A stretch of 64,000 bases of DNA from Gymnogyps californianus (Eukaryota > Chordata > Aves > Accipitriformes > Cathartidae): positions 15,245,001 to 15,309,000 of the forward strand of contig NC_059476.1 in assembly GCF_018139145.2 (NCBI RefSeq), in the 5' to 3' direction. The position numbers and the translations under genes were made by a program. The notes below the pieces were generated by a model. That model saw only the letters and a list, made by a program, of their open reading frames with translations, was not told the DNA's origin and made no database searches. Within the stretch, counting starts at the first letter, position 1, and the number at the start of each line of letters is the position of its first letter. Of the stretch, positions 13,966 through 24,375 are shown piece by piece.

Positions 13966-16900
13966 GCGGAACTGGCTGGAGAGGGGTGTGGGGGGCTGCC
14001 CCTTGGTCCTGCACCCCCAGTGCAATGCAACCCCGGTGCAATGCACCCCCGGGGGCAGAACTGGGTACTGCAAAAAGGGGGGTGCACAAGCACCCTCTGG
14101 CCTGCTGCGGCCTCCCTGACATTCCAATGGCAGCCAGGCACTCATCCCCCATTCGCCTGGTCACACCCGGTTATTGTGATCCCCGCTCAGCCTCCTCCCC
14201 AATGCACCCACAGAGCCCCACACCCAAACAGCCCACCCGGACCTGGGGCACACCGGGGAGCTTGACATGGAGAGAGTGCCAAAATGGCAGCAGCGGCATG
14301 GGGCTGGACTCGAGGCGCCTGGCGGGCAGCCACATGTTGGTGCCAGCCCCGTCGGGAGACGGGAGCAGCATGGAGAAGAGGATCTCCCACTGCGGCCGGG
14401 TCCCAGCGTGTCCCCACACAGCGGTCCCTCGCCCAGGCTTGCACCCCAGGGACAAGCGGGGTCACTGGCACCTGGGGTTAATTCACAGCTCGGGGGAGAT
14501 GGCCCGTGTTTCTAGGGCAGTGGCAGAGGCTTTCTACACCACCGCTCCCGGCATGCCAGGCAGCCTCCATGCCGGATTGGCATGACGAGGTTTATCAGAT
14601 GCTCAGATAACACGTTAAGAAAAGTCAGAAAAAAAAAATTTACTTAGCAGCTTATCTCCTACCCTGGCATTTTTCAGTCAGGGCAGTACTTGGGGCACAC
14701 CTAACCCCGCTGGATCAACTTGCCCACTCGCCCGCCCGTCACTGGCATCGGCCGGCAGGTGTTAACCCATTGCACATGAACCCTGCTTGCTCCTCTCTCC
14801 ATAGGCAGCCAGTTCACCAGCCTCCACCACGGCCTTTGGGCGAGGAGCACTGAGCCCAGCCTGTCTGCTGGGGCTGCTGATGCCTCAGAGGAGACCCTCA
14901 GCCTCCCATGCCTCCCCAGCCCCTCTCCAGGCTCTGCTGCAACCCAACATGACGTCTTTGATCTGGTTATCATTTGAAGGAAGGTTGTAAACATGCTGGA
15001 GCACTGACATTTCGGCCACGCACAGTTATTAAAGGAGCTTTATTCCTGTTCCCAGCTAGCCCTGAAATTAGAGGCACAGCAGGGAGAAGGCTGCGAGTGC
15101 ACCAGAGTACGGGACAAGCCCAGATCAGGTGTGACTCATCGCTGGTGAGCAATTAACACTTGCAGCTCTTACCAAACAGAGATGAGTCCGGCTCTGACTC
15201 CTGGCAATGAGGTTTCCTTCCTGTTGCAGCAATGGGAAATGGAGGCAGGGCTGGCCGGAGCCACCTTTGGCAGCATGGGGACTTGCTGGCCACGGCCTGG
15301 CTGCGACCCCTCTGTTCCCCAGCAAGACCAAGGCAGGCTGGGGAGTTACTGTGGTTTTGGGGGGTGCAGGCAGGCACTGGCTGCAGAGACCATCCCCTGA
15401 CACCAGAGCGACATGAGCTGTTGAGATGTCTCGAATCCTCTGGGGGAGATTCCAGCTACAACCTAGAAACCTAGAAACCCTGCTGAGCTAAACTGTCAGC
15501 TGGCATAAATCCATGTCAATCTGAAGAGGGAATCCACTGCTATAAGCTCGGGGGGGACGTCTGGCTTGAGGATGGCTTGCCGATCCTCCAAGCCCAGAGC
15601 AGCCCTCTTTCTCTGGCCAAGAGCAACGAACTGCACCATGTCCCGCTCCCCAGGGCAGGGGGAGAGCTGGCACAAGATGGCAATAGCTCTTCAGAGGGTC
15701 CTCCTGCTCCATCATCCCTCTGATATGGCTGGGGACAGGAAAAAAGGAGTGACAAAACCGCTGAGACTTTCCCACTGTGGTCCCAACCTTGGCTTCGGGT
15801 GGCTGCTGCCCTGGCATCACTGGCCGCAGAGCCCCCTGCCCTGCCGAGACCCTCAAGCACTGCAAACGCAGGAAGGGTCAACAGCAAGACTGGGGCTGCG
15901 ATGTGCAGGGGAAGGGCAGTTTTAGCGTGCTGCAGCAGATCGTTTTACAAGCATCGCCATGCTCCCGAGCATGCCAGAGGCATCTTGGACCCAAATACAG
16001 CCCAGGCTGCTACAGGCAGCTTTCTGAAAGCGCTCAAAGCGGTTTTGGGTGTAGGGCAAGAGCAGCTTGAGTTACGGAGCTTAAGAAAAGCAGAGAGCAG
16101 AGATGTCTCCTTGTGGCTTCTTCCCACTCCCAACAGGACTGACATCTGTTTCGTTTCATGTGCTTATCTATTATTTTAATTGTGCAATAACAAGAGATCT
16201 AATAATGCCCAGGGAACAGATACACAAGTTTGAACACGTTTTCCTACTTTCCGCTGACCTATTAATTATTTCAGAGCTCTTGTACAGCTTTTTAGCTGTA
16301 GCTACATGCGGTTGGAGACGTTATCCTCTGCCTGTTGCAGCTTGGGCAGAAAGAAACCTGCTGTGGATACAGCTTGGCCCTTAAGAAGTACGTTTTGGGT
16401 TTGGCTGCTCTCTCTGTAGGAGCAGAGTGGTTAACGCCACAAAGCCCTTTCACTGCAGACCCTATATCTCCACTTGGGCATGTGACTGATGCGGGGATGC
16501 TGCTGCCCTCAGGGATCTGACACGTATCCCTGGCTGGAGGGACGAGCGTGGACCATCCACTGGGCCATGGGGTTCTCCGAGCAGCCACGTCATACAGCTG
16601 GTTAGAAACACGCTTGTCCCACCGAGGGATGTTCATCAGCAAGCAGAGAGCCTGGATGCAGCTGGTTGAAGGCGGGGACTTTAGCCCAGGACTTGGGCTA
16701 AACTCTGGGGCTCCTTCCTCCTCCAAAAATAGGCTGCAGCAAACTCAAGCCGCTCTTCTTTGGGGTGTGAGAGGCCTCCTGGCAGACCCAGGTTAGCATC
16801 ATGCACACGCTGCCTGCCCAAGGAGACAAACAGCACCCATGGGTGTAGGAAGGGTCACCCAGTGTCATCCCCCCAGTGGGATGAGAGCCACCATGAGCAC

Positions 16901-17189
16901 AGTACTGTCACCTCCCTTTATCACTTGCCTCAGGACTGTTTGCAGCCCCAAGAAACCTCAGGGAAGCCTGCATGAGATGTCCAAGGGTTTCAGGGCTCAT
17001 GCCAGCCCTTGCAGAGCCTCACGGTTCTTCCTCCTTCTCCCGGCCCCTGTGCTGACCTTCACCCTGGTGCCTGGTCAGTCACAGAGCCCACACCTTTCCC
17101 TTTCAAGGCAGGCATGAGACCCACATACCAGCCCTGCCCAGGGAACCAGACACCCAGAGACCAGCCAAAAGCAGAACCCACAGCTGTTT
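13966..17189. other. Intergenic spacer between WBP1L promoter and SFXN2 3' end
   Basis: The spacer separates the WBP1L 5' end from the SFXN2 polyadenylation region. The first 600 bases remain GC-rich (CpG island shore) and produce long but composition-driven open frames on both strands. The rest is ordinary sequence without a recognisable gene, RNA or repeat. An AT-rich patch at about 16,140-16,290 stands out against its surroundings and could be regulatory, but nothing specific supports this. Confidence 0.5.
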
Positions 17190-18083
17190 TTTAAAAATCA
17201 CCGCATTTTATTTTTCAACTCTCCTCTCTGTTGTTAGCAGTGCTGCTATTCAGAGCCTGAGTTAATGCCTCAACAGCTTTGTGACTCCTGTGTCTCCTTC
17301 CCCCGTCCGAGGGGGCCCAGAGTCAGCTGTCCCCCAAAGCTGCAGGTCTTTGGTCCTACTGTGGGGACAGTGAGATGCAGCACAAGGATGACGGCTGGCT
17401 CTCGTGCTCAGAGGAATGGGTAGATTGCAAAAATTAGAGCTTAAAAACAATTCGCTATTTCTCTCCTGGATTGTGGCAATCACAAAGTGAGTAAAACCTG
17501 AACCTGCGAGCAAGGAAGGCATGGTCCAAGCATTGGTCCCTAGACTTTGGGGTGCTCCCTGTGCAGAGGGGACAGGTCCCTTCCCGCCTGCCAAGGCGTG
17601 ATCCAGCTCTTGGTAAGAGGCCACTGTGGTGGTTTAAGGCAGCAATGTGGTTTGATTCCTGGTACAATGTCAGGGCACCTGCTTTCGGAGGTAGGACTGT
17701 GCTCTGAGCCCTGAGGGAGAGAGCCTGATGCCTTGCAGGGCCAAGCCCAGTGACCGCGCGAGGCTCAGACAGGCTGGGCAGATCCTCCTGCGCAGGGCAG
17801 GAGGAAAGCACGGGAAGCACAGCCATGGCCCAGGGCAAGAGGGATGTGGGGAGGCAGGGACAGGGCCAGCAGCAGATGGGGGGGAGGCTCAGGACAAGCC
17901 AAAGTGCTGCAAGCTGGGCACGCAGAGCCAGATCCTGCCTCTCCGAGGGAAGGAGGCAGCAGAGACGGTGCTGGGCTGGGGGGCAGACTAGCTGGACCGT
18001 GCCGCTGAGCCCTGCTCAGGGGATGCGGGGCTGGTGGTGGCAGGGGGCCGGAGGGGTGCGATGGCTCCCGAGGTAGTCTCCAT
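17190..18083 (-). other. SFXN2: SFXN2 3' UTR with polyadenylation signal
   Basis: Downstream of the SFXN2 stop codon the minus strand is open to a clear AATAAA (TTTATT on the plus strand at 17,207-17,212). This predicts a 3' UTR of about 880 bases with cleavage near 17,190. No coding potential is recognisable inside. The boundary is inferred from the polyadenylation hexamer alone. Confidence 0.6.
17207..17212 (-). terminator. SFXN2: SFXN2 polyadenylation signal AATAAA
   Basis: This is a canonical AATAAA hexamer in SFXN2 sense, in an A/T-rich context, and the best hexamer I found about 870 bases after the stop codon. Confidence 0.55.
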
Positions 18084-18183
18084 TCACAGTCCCTTGTTAA
18101 AATAGACGTACGGCACTTTGTCCCCGTGCTTGGCCATGATGCTGTCACGCAGCTCCAGCTCGAGGTCGGCCAGTGCAAGGGAG
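18084..18183 (-). CDS. SFXN2: SFXN2 coding exon 11 (last)
   Basis: Encodes residues 290-322 and the TGA stop at 18,086-18,084, ending in YVYFNKGL, which is characteristic of SFXN2. The middle of this exon diverges from the human sequence as I recall it. Confidence 0.93.
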
Positions 18184-21100
18184 CTGTGGGGAGAGGGGAT
18201 AGACACTGAGACCCATGATCCTCCTCCCTGACCACCGGTCAGGCCACTCTCCCTCCCCATTGCCATTCAAGGTCCCCTGCAGTCCCTGGGATCTTGCAGG
18301 CTCACGTCAAGACCCACCACCCATCCCTGGCACCCACCGCTCCCAGTGCTGGGGGGGCAGAGAGCTGCCCATGGGACTGGGGGTCCCATTGCTCCCAGCA
18401 CAGAGCTCGCAGAGCAGGGGAGGCACACACTCTCCTGCTGGCCAGGGCACCAGCAGGTACAGGCAGGCGCTGCCTCAGGTTGAAGGGTGGATGCCCATCA
18501 TGCTTCCCCTGGGATGAGCAGAGAAGAGCTAGGGGAGGAGGAAGGCTCCCAAGGTCCCACACAGGAGGGGGAAGCAACGGGACAGGTACCATCTCTGCGG
18601 GAACAGGGCGCAGGCTGCTGGCACCATGAACAGGAGGCTGTGGGACAGAGAAGAACCAAGCATTAGTGTTGGGGATTGCAGCCCGTTTGCCGCCCGGCTG
18701 CAGGGATCTCAGCCCAAGAGGTGCGGCTCAAACCCCACCACTCCCAATAACTGGGGAAAGCCCAGGCTGAAAGGCAAGCAGCTTTGCAATCCCCTGCTGG
18801 GAAAGAGATCTTTTTTCAAGCATCCCTTGGAGCCATGCTCCAGGCACCCACAGGCGTTGGAGCAGCGAGATACTTACAAGCCCCCGCAGAGCAGCACCTG
18901 CAGAGGCCCATGGAGAACTCGGATCCGCTGCAAGGGAAGAGCTGGGAGTCAGTCCCCGGCCTCGCTGCAAGCCCCGCTCACAGGGTGGGGAGACTTCTCC
19001 CCTCAACGGGGCTGAATGCCCAACACCTCCGGGGTGCCACCAACCCCTGCCACCCTCCCACAGCCTCTCCATGTCACCCAAGAGACCTTTGGTGTACTGG
19101 TGACTCGAACAGGGGGCAAAGCAAGCCGGGCTCTGCAGCCCCCCATTTCATCCCCAGCATCTCAGCAGCTGGGGAGCAGGGCTGGGGCACCACAGGACCC
19201 ACTGGAAAACCATGGCAGGAGAAACGTGGGCTCACCTGCATGAAGGGGAATTTCTCCAGTCGCTCCATGATGATAGGCAAAATAACTAGGTGCAGAGAGA
19301 AAAGGTCAGGGCCCCCCTGCAAGCCAAGCCGCAGGGCTGCCCCAGCAGGACCGTCCTCCCGGAGGCCACAGCAGCGGCTAGTTGTGCTGGGGGCCTCTGG
19401 GTGTTTGCTCATGGCAGTGACCTGGCATGGGACCCCCATCCATCCATCACCTGGGCAGCATGGTCCATGCTCCTCGTGCTCCCGTCCCTCCTGCCGGGCT
19501 TGCAGCACAGCAGGGGTCTTGTGAGGGCAAGGGGATGCCGGGCTGTGGAGTGAGGGGCCAGGGCCAGAGAGTGCAAGACGCATCCTTGCAGGGCCCAACT
19601 GCTGCAGGAGCACCCAACATCCCCCACAGGCTGTGGGTTGGGATGAGGAGGGCTGGGGGCTCGGGGGACTGATGGGAATGGTAGGATGGGGAGACCAGCT
19701 CCATCAGTGGGATGAGACCAAGCACCACCGGGGATGCAGGGCCACCCTCCCTCTTCTTCCTGGGGGAAACTGAAGCAGGGGAGGGCGAGGCGGTGGGTCC
19801 TGGGGGAGCCCCTGGTCTGGCCCCCACCCTCCTGCCCTGCACTCACTCATGCCTGGTGCCGCCATGGCGATCCTGGAGACCACAACCTGCACGATGCCCT
19901 TTGCTGCCGCCCTCTGCAAGCAAAAGCAGCAGGTGAGCCCCTGCCGCGCCGTGCCCCAACCCGGACCCCCATTCCCAGACTCACCCTGGAGCGCCCGAGC
20001 TCGTTGTTGTCCCTGTCTGTCACCACGACCCCGTTGATGATCTCCCTGGAGGGGACAGGCAGCCGTGAGTGGGGGCTGGGATGGTCGGGGAAGCGTGAGG
20101 ACACAGCAATAGGGTAAGGGGGTGCCAAGGGGGTCCTCTGTGCTGTGCTGGCACAGCAGCCCCGGCTGCCCCCAGCGCTGGCCCCAGGGCACAGGGCTCC
20201 ACCACCCCGGGGTGCCGCGGTCCCCAGCCCAGCCGATGCTGCCATCTTCAGGGCATGGCTGCGAACAGGGTCTGGCCGTTTGGGGGACAGACACCCACGT
20301 GGGACCCGCAGCCGAGCCAGGGGACAGCCCCCCACACAGCACCCCAGCTCCCTGTGCCGTGACCTGTGGGGGACCCCAAGCAGCAGACACAGGTCTCCAC
20401 ATGGCCCCCATCTAGGGCGTCCCAGCGCCAGGACATCGTGGACTGGGGCTCTCCCATGACCACATGCAGAAGACCTTGGGTCTGAGGGATCTTCCAGCCC
20501 AGACCCCAGAATGGCTATCCTCAGCCCAAAATCCCCCTCCTGCTCCAGGCAGAGGCTGAGCCACCCCACCCGGCACCCTCCACCAGAGACCCGGCACCGC
20601 AAACACGCAGACCCCGGCTCACCTCCCTCCTGTCCTCCTACCCCCTCCAGCCCCCGGGATGGGAAACCGCGGCAGGGTGACCAGGCAGCCCAGGAGCCCG
20701 GCTGCCACCGGCTCGCCTTCAGAGGGAGCCGGGTCCCTCGAGCATCCCGGCTGCACGTGGCACTTACTGTTGCCGCATCATGGGGATATTGACACAGTTG
20801 GCAGCTGCCACGGCTGCGAAGGGGACCCAGCGGGCCAGCAAGGGGGGGCTCGCTGCCGGAGACAGGCTGGCGTCAGCACGGGAGGGCAGGATGCGGCCAG
20901 CTGCCCCACCCGGCCCCGGCCCGGCGTACCTTGGTGTAGAGGTTGAGTCCCACCGCGGTGGCCAGGGCTGTACCGGTGGCCGTGACATAAGCCACCGCGA
21001 TTTGCCTGGACAGTGATTTCCAAAGAAGGGAGAGAAAAGAAACACCAACTCTGACTCAATCCTGTTCCTTTGATGCCCAAGACGGGGCACGGGGGGTCTT

Positions 21101-23016
21101 TACGGGGCATCCAGGGGGGTCCCAACACAGAGGGTCCCCATCCTCTGCGGGGGTACGCTCACCTCAGCGAGATGGGGGAGGCGGCGTTGCGGTTGGTGTA
21201 GTTGACGATGGCATTGAAGGACTGGTTCACCCACTGCCAGAAAACCACGGCGGGCACCGTCCTGCGGAGGGAAGGGACCAGGAGAGCACCCAAGGGCCAT
21301 CAGGGACGCCTGGCCTGTGCCCATAGCCAGGCTTGGCAGGGGGACAGCCAAGATGCCATTGACACACTTGCCATGGTGTCTCCCAAGGGAAACTGAGGCA
21401 CTGCGGCAAAGCCACGAGCCAGTGGCAGAGCTGGGAAATGACCCCAGGAGTCCTGGCTGCTGCAGGGCTTTGGGGAACACAGGAGGGGGCCCAGCCCTGC
21501 CAGGTGTTCGGCCAGGGGTGGGAGACCCAGCTCCCAGCAGGGCAGCAGCCATCCTGCTGGGCTGAGGTAAGCCTTTGTCAACAGGAGCAGCAAGGAGGGG
21601 GCACACAGGGACAGAGGCGGCTCTGGGGGTGGCCAGGGTGCCTGGGCTCCTCCTGGTGTCTCAGGGACACCGAGGTAGGGCAGGAGGGGACACGGGGAGA
21701 TGTGGGTCTGAGCAAGCTTTGGGATGCAGGAGCGTGTAGATGGGCTGGGAAGAGGGTGACCCATCAGCACTGGCAGATCCCCCACCCAGGCTGGACCGCA
21801 CGAGCAACCGGCAAACCAGTCCAGCAAACAGGGCTGGGATGGGACGGGGATCCACTGGGAAAGGCAGTGTCTGTCCCACACAGCCTCTGCGCTGGGGACA
21901 GGATCGCTCACCCCTCCCAGCAGCCATTTCAGAAGGGAAATGCAGGGAGCTGTCGGCATGGGCTGGGGACGCTGGAGCAGCCTGGCCTGGGGGCACGTTT
22001 GGTCCTCGGTTTCAGGGGCTGTTATGGTCCACAGAGCAAGAGCAGCGGCCATGCAGGACTTGGCCATGTTAATCATTATAGGGGCTCTCGGAAGAGAAGA
22101 GCTGAGCTGAGCTGAGGGCAAAGCGAGACCATTCCCAGCCATGCCAGGAGCCGGGAGGATCCGTGATGCTTCCACCACATGTTGGGTGCTGGGGACAGGG
22201 CACAGGGACACGGGGCTTGGCCAGGGGACGCAGGCAGGCACAGCAGCCATGGGCATGCCTCAGCCACAGCCAGCCCCAGAGGAGGCAGACTGGCCGTGCC
22301 CCGGTCATCGGGGACCCCTCAAGGGTCTGGGGGCTATCAGGGCTATGTCCCCAGCCCGGTGTCCCCAGGAGCTCACCGGTAGAACTGGAGCATGCAGCCG
22401 GTGAGGGCCATGCCCCCCGGCACCTGGAAGGACATCCTCCCGATGAGGTTCATCTTCTCTCCGCTGTCAGGGTGGAAGGCTGAGTCGTACAGCTTCTTGG
22501 CGTAGAGCAGCTGTTCCCGGCTGCTTCCTGGCGGCACCAGCCCGGCCCTGCAAGCCCAGAGCCCGTCGGGGCGAGCTGCGCAGACCCGCCGGCACCTGGC
22601 AGCACCGGGGCGCAGAACCCCAGGCACCATACATGAAAGGCAGAGGAAACATCTCCCGCGAGGGAATCTTGTCCCAGCTTGAGGCTCCTGGGAGAAGCCT
22701 GGGAAACTCCCCCAAAACCGCCTCCGACGGATGTTACGTCCCAGCGCGCCCGCTCGGGAATGGCTGCCTCCATCCCCCCGCGGCCCGGCATGGTGGTTGG
22801 GTACGGCCACGGACACGGGGATGGCAACTGCCCCGGCTGCACCCCTGCCCCTCACCTGCAGCCTTCCACCAGGGCCTTGGCCTGGTCCAGCTCCTCCTCC
22901 GGCACCAGCACCGTCCGCGGGTCGGTGATGTTGAGGAAATGCTTCAGGCGTCCCACGAAGGTGCTCTGGTCCCAGCGCGGGGCATCGATGTTGAAGCCAA
23001 GGGGGACGGTGGCCAT
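18084..23016 (-). CDS. SFXN2: SFXN2, sideroflexin-2 (11 coding exons; one-base gap in exon 5)
   Basis: Coding exons in gene order: 23016-22856, 22547-22377, 21261-21163, 21005-20930, 20852-20768, 20045-19985, 19913-19847, 19285-19236, 18927-18878, 18637-18590 and 18183-18084. Every intron is GT-AG, from 71 to 1,115 bases. The exons sum to 968 bases; one more base would give 322 residues plus stop, the length I recall for human SFXN2. Sideroflexins are multi-pass mitochondrial proteins; paralogues import serine for one-carbon metabolism, and SFXN2 has been linked to mitochondrial iron handling. Visible hallmarks are [10 protein letters not shown] near the N-terminus, HPDSGEK (family HPDTGEK) at about residues 79-85, [11 protein letters not shown], hydrophobic segments including [21 protein letters not shown], and the C-terminal end YVYFNKGL. 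The start at 23,016 gives [13 protein letters not shown], in line with family N-termini; an acceptor at 23,029-23,031 suggests an upstream non-coding exon. The interrupted frame in exon 5 is most likely a homopolymer sequence error. Confidence 0.93.
18590..18637 (-). CDS. SFXN2: SFXN2 coding exon 10
   Basis: Encodes codons 274-289 plus two bases: [16 protein letters not shown], the final membrane segment followed by the conserved ALFPQ motif. Acceptor CCACAG, donor TG|GTACCT. Confidence 0.9.
18878..18927 (-). CDS. SFXN2: SFXN2 coding exon 9
   Basis: Encodes residues 258-273 plus two bases: [16 protein letters not shown], equivalent to the KVLHAPLQVMLSG segment that opens the last hydrophobic region. 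Acceptor TTGCAG, donor TT|GTAAGT. Confidence 0.88.
19236..19285 (-). CDS. SFXN2: SFXN2 coding exon 8
   Basis: Encodes codons 241-257, with [11 protein letters not shown] and FMQ, matching the LLPVIMERLEK region of the family. Acceptor ACCTAG, donor CAG|GTGAGC. Confidence 0.92.
19847..19913 (-). CDS. SFXN2: SFXN2 coding exon 7
   Basis: Encodes residues 219-240 plus one base: [20 protein letters not shown] then GM, the VISR-type helix of sideroflexins. Acceptor TTGCAG, donor ATGA|GTGAGT. Confidence 0.92.
19985..20045 (-). CDS. SFXN2: SFXN2 coding exon 6
   Basis: Encodes residues 198-218, a hydrophilic loop with [12 protein letters not shown] equivalent to the human KDRNENEIGHSRR segment as I recall it. 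Acceptor CTCCAG, donor AGG|GTGAGT. Confidence 0.9.
20768..20852 (-). CDS. SFXN2: SFXN2 coding exon 5, with one base missing from a C run
   Basis: The exon encodes a conserved block [18 protein letters not shown] followed by MMRQQ. Exon 4 ends in phase 0, but the distance from the only good acceptor (CAG before 20,852) to the in-frame CTG of 'LLARW' is 14 bases instead of a multiple of three. The run of seven C (20,842-20,848) would restore the frame if it held eight. All other exons join in frame. Confidence 0.88.
20930..21005 (-). CDS. SFXN2: SFXN2 coding exon 4
   Basis: Completes codon 144 and encodes residues 145-169, an alanine/threonine-rich hydrophobic segment ending LNLYTK in phase 0, then the donor AAG|GTACGC. 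It is a likely transmembrane helix. Confidence 0.9.
21163..21261 (-). CDS. SFXN2: SFXN2 coding exon 3
   Basis: Covers codons 111-144 and encodes [12 protein letters not shown] and [10 protein letters not shown], among the most conserved sideroflexin stretches. Acceptor CTCCGCAG, donor GAG|GTGAGC. Confidence 0.93.
21385..21465 (+). repeat. MIR/CORE-SINE-like ancient repeat fragment in SFXN2 intron
   Basis: The block GGGAAACTGAGGCACTG, then CCAGTGGCAGAGCTGGGAA and AGGAGTCCTGG, follows the order of a MIR 3' half. It lies in the 1,115-base intron between coding exons 2 and 3. Confidence 0.5.
22377..22547 (-). CDS. SFXN2: SFXN2 coding exon 2
   Basis: Covers codons 54-111 (both ends split). It holds the family signature HPDSGEK and the following [15 protein letters not shown], then MLQFYR before the donor CCG|GTGAGC. 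The acceptor is TTGCAG. Confidence 0.93.
22856..23016 (-). CDS. SFXN2: SFXN2 coding exon 1
   Basis: Encodes residues 1-53 plus two bases of codon 54: [17 protein letters not shown], then a [12 protein letters not shown] block conserved in sideroflexins. The donor is CTGCAG|GTGAGG. Twelve bases upstream of the ATG is a CCCAG acceptor, so the exon probably begins at 23,028 with a short 5' UTR part. Confidence 0.92.
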
Positions 23017-23259
23017 GTTTGCGTGGGTCTGGGCAGGGGGAGAGGGCGGCTCGGGAGGATCCTGCCTCGCTTGCCCATCGAGTGCAGGCCTGCCACAGCC
23101 ACAGGAGCAGTTAAGTGGGTGAGAGCTGTGGCAGGTTTATATTTAACGGGAAAGTTGGACTTTCAGCAGCCCTGAGCCTGGGAGCCTCCTGCACCCCTGC
23201 TGCCAGCCGAATGCCGCAGCGAGGCCGCTCCTTCACACACCGCCCTGCCTGCATGAGGT

Positions 23260-23960
23260 CCCCTCACTTGCACTGTCCCCCACTCCAGCACCTGGCACCC
23301 CCTCCTTGGGGTGGGACCGTGCTGCACAGCACTGCAGGGCCCAGCTTGCCCCCTCCACAGGGCTGTACAGCACTGCCCTGCAAGTGCTCCCCGCTGGGGC
23401 ATTACACTGCACCCCCCACTCGTGTGCACACGGCATGGCACTGCATCCCCTGCACTGTGCTGTATGGCCCCCAATGGCACTGCATGCCCCCGTGGCAGTA
23501 CACTGCACCCTCCCATGCCTGCGCTGCACGTGCCCCCGAACACTGCCTGCACCCGCTGTGGCACTGCACCCTCCTGTGACTGCACTGCACAGCCCCACTG
23601 ATAACTGCATCCCCTGTGGCACCACACTGTACCCTCCCATGGCACCTTACTGCACTACACTGCACCCTCCCATGGCACTGGCACCGCACTGCACTGCACA
23701 TCCTCCGTAACACGGACGGCACACCTCTGCAACGCTGTTGTGCTCTCTCCCATACCACTACACTGCACCCTCCGTGGCACAGCCCTGCACGTCCCCCATA
23801 GCACTACGTGGCCCTGCGCGCTCCCTGTAACACTGCCCTGCACCCCCGCGGCACTGCACTGCATGCTCCCTGTGGTGCTACACCGCACGCCCCCCTTGGC
23901 GCTGCACTGCTCTGCACGCTGCCCGTAGCGCTGCACAGCGCCCTCGCAGCACTACAACGC
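23260..23960. repeat. Degenerate GC-rich minisatellite (TGCACTGCACCC-type units)
   Basis: About 700 bases are built from irregular copies of a unit of roughly 20-25 bases with cores such as GGCACTGCACTGCACCC and CCCTCCCATGGCAC. Copies vary in length and spacing, so this is an old or gene-converted array. It generates long parallel open frames on both strands that are repeat artefacts. It lies in the presumed 5' intron of SFXN2. Confidence 0.75.
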
Positions 23961-23972
23961 CCGGCACGGCCC

Positions 23973-24024
23973 CCGGCACGGCACGGCACGGCACGGCCCG
24001 GTACGGTACGGTACGGTACGGTAC
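23973..24024. repeat. Compound pentamer microsatellite (GGCAC)n then (GGTAC)n
   Basis: About five GGCAC units pass, in phase, into five GGTAC units, and are followed by a short CCCCG run. It sits immediately on the SFXN2 side of the bidirectional promoter. Confidence 0.85.
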
Positions 24025-24219
24025 ATCCCCGCCCCGCCCCGCCCCGCGCGCCGTGCCGCGGCCCCACGTGGCCCTACCTGCAGTCCCCAGACCCCTCGCG
24101 CGCCGTCTCCCGCCCACGTGGCCCCCACCTGCCCCCGGGCTCCGACGCGTGGCCGCCCTCAGCCAATCACAGGGGCCCGAGCGGCCGCGCCCATCTCCCC
24201 CCGGCAGAGTGGCCCCTTG

Positions 24220-24230
24220 TGCGCATGCGC
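24220..24230. promoter_or_regulatory. NRF1 binding site
   Basis: Perfect palindromic TGCGCATGCGC, the canonical NRF1 motif, central in the bidirectional promoter. NRF1 drives many nuclear genes for mitochondrial proteins, which fits SFXN2. Confidence 0.65.
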
Positions 24231-24360
24231 CGATTGAGGGGGCGGGGCTAGCTACGGGCTGTGGTGCCGGGCTCCGCCCCTCCCGCCTGCCGTCGGCACG
24301 TTCCGTACGTACGGCGGGAAGCGCTGACGCTGTACGTAGCGGCGGCGTGTGTGTGACGCA

Positions 24361-24375
24361 GTTGCCCATGGTAAC
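24361..24375 (+). promoter_or_regulatory. RFX X-box-like site in ARL3 5' leader
   Basis: GTTGCC-CAT-GGTAAC is an imperfect-spacing palindrome matching the RFX half-sites RYYNYY and RRNRAC with a three-base spacer. It ends 18 bases before the ARL3 ATG. RFX factors activate ciliary genes, and ARL3 is one. Confidence 0.6.

Larger units (their letters stand above)
23029..24078 (-). other. SFXN2: SFXN2 5' intron and presumed non-coding first exon region
   Basis: Upstream of the acceptor at 23,029-23,031 the sequence has no coding signal and carries a degenerate minisatellite and pentamer repeats. A plausible donor (CTGCAG|GTAGGG in SFXN2 sense, exon side at 24,078) would join a short non-coding first exon in the shared promoter to coding exon 1. 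This is inference from splice-site appearance and from my recollection that the mammalian gene has a non-coding first exon. Confidence 0.4.

Noticed and set aside
13079..14119. 346-codon plus-strand open frame across the WBP1L promoter and exon 1
   Set aside because: It is proline-rich, lies in a CpG island, runs antisense to WBP1L exon 1, and parallel frames are equally open.
19704..20602. Minus-strand frames of 235 and 251 codons in SFXN2
   Set aside because: They span SFXN2 exons 6 and 7 plus introns. Only the exon parts match the family, and splice sites bound those parts.
23115..23936. Several cysteine/histidine-rich open frames that look like metal-binding proteins
   Set aside because: They are translations of the degenerate TGCACTGCACCC minisatellite; the Cys/His pattern is the repeat period.
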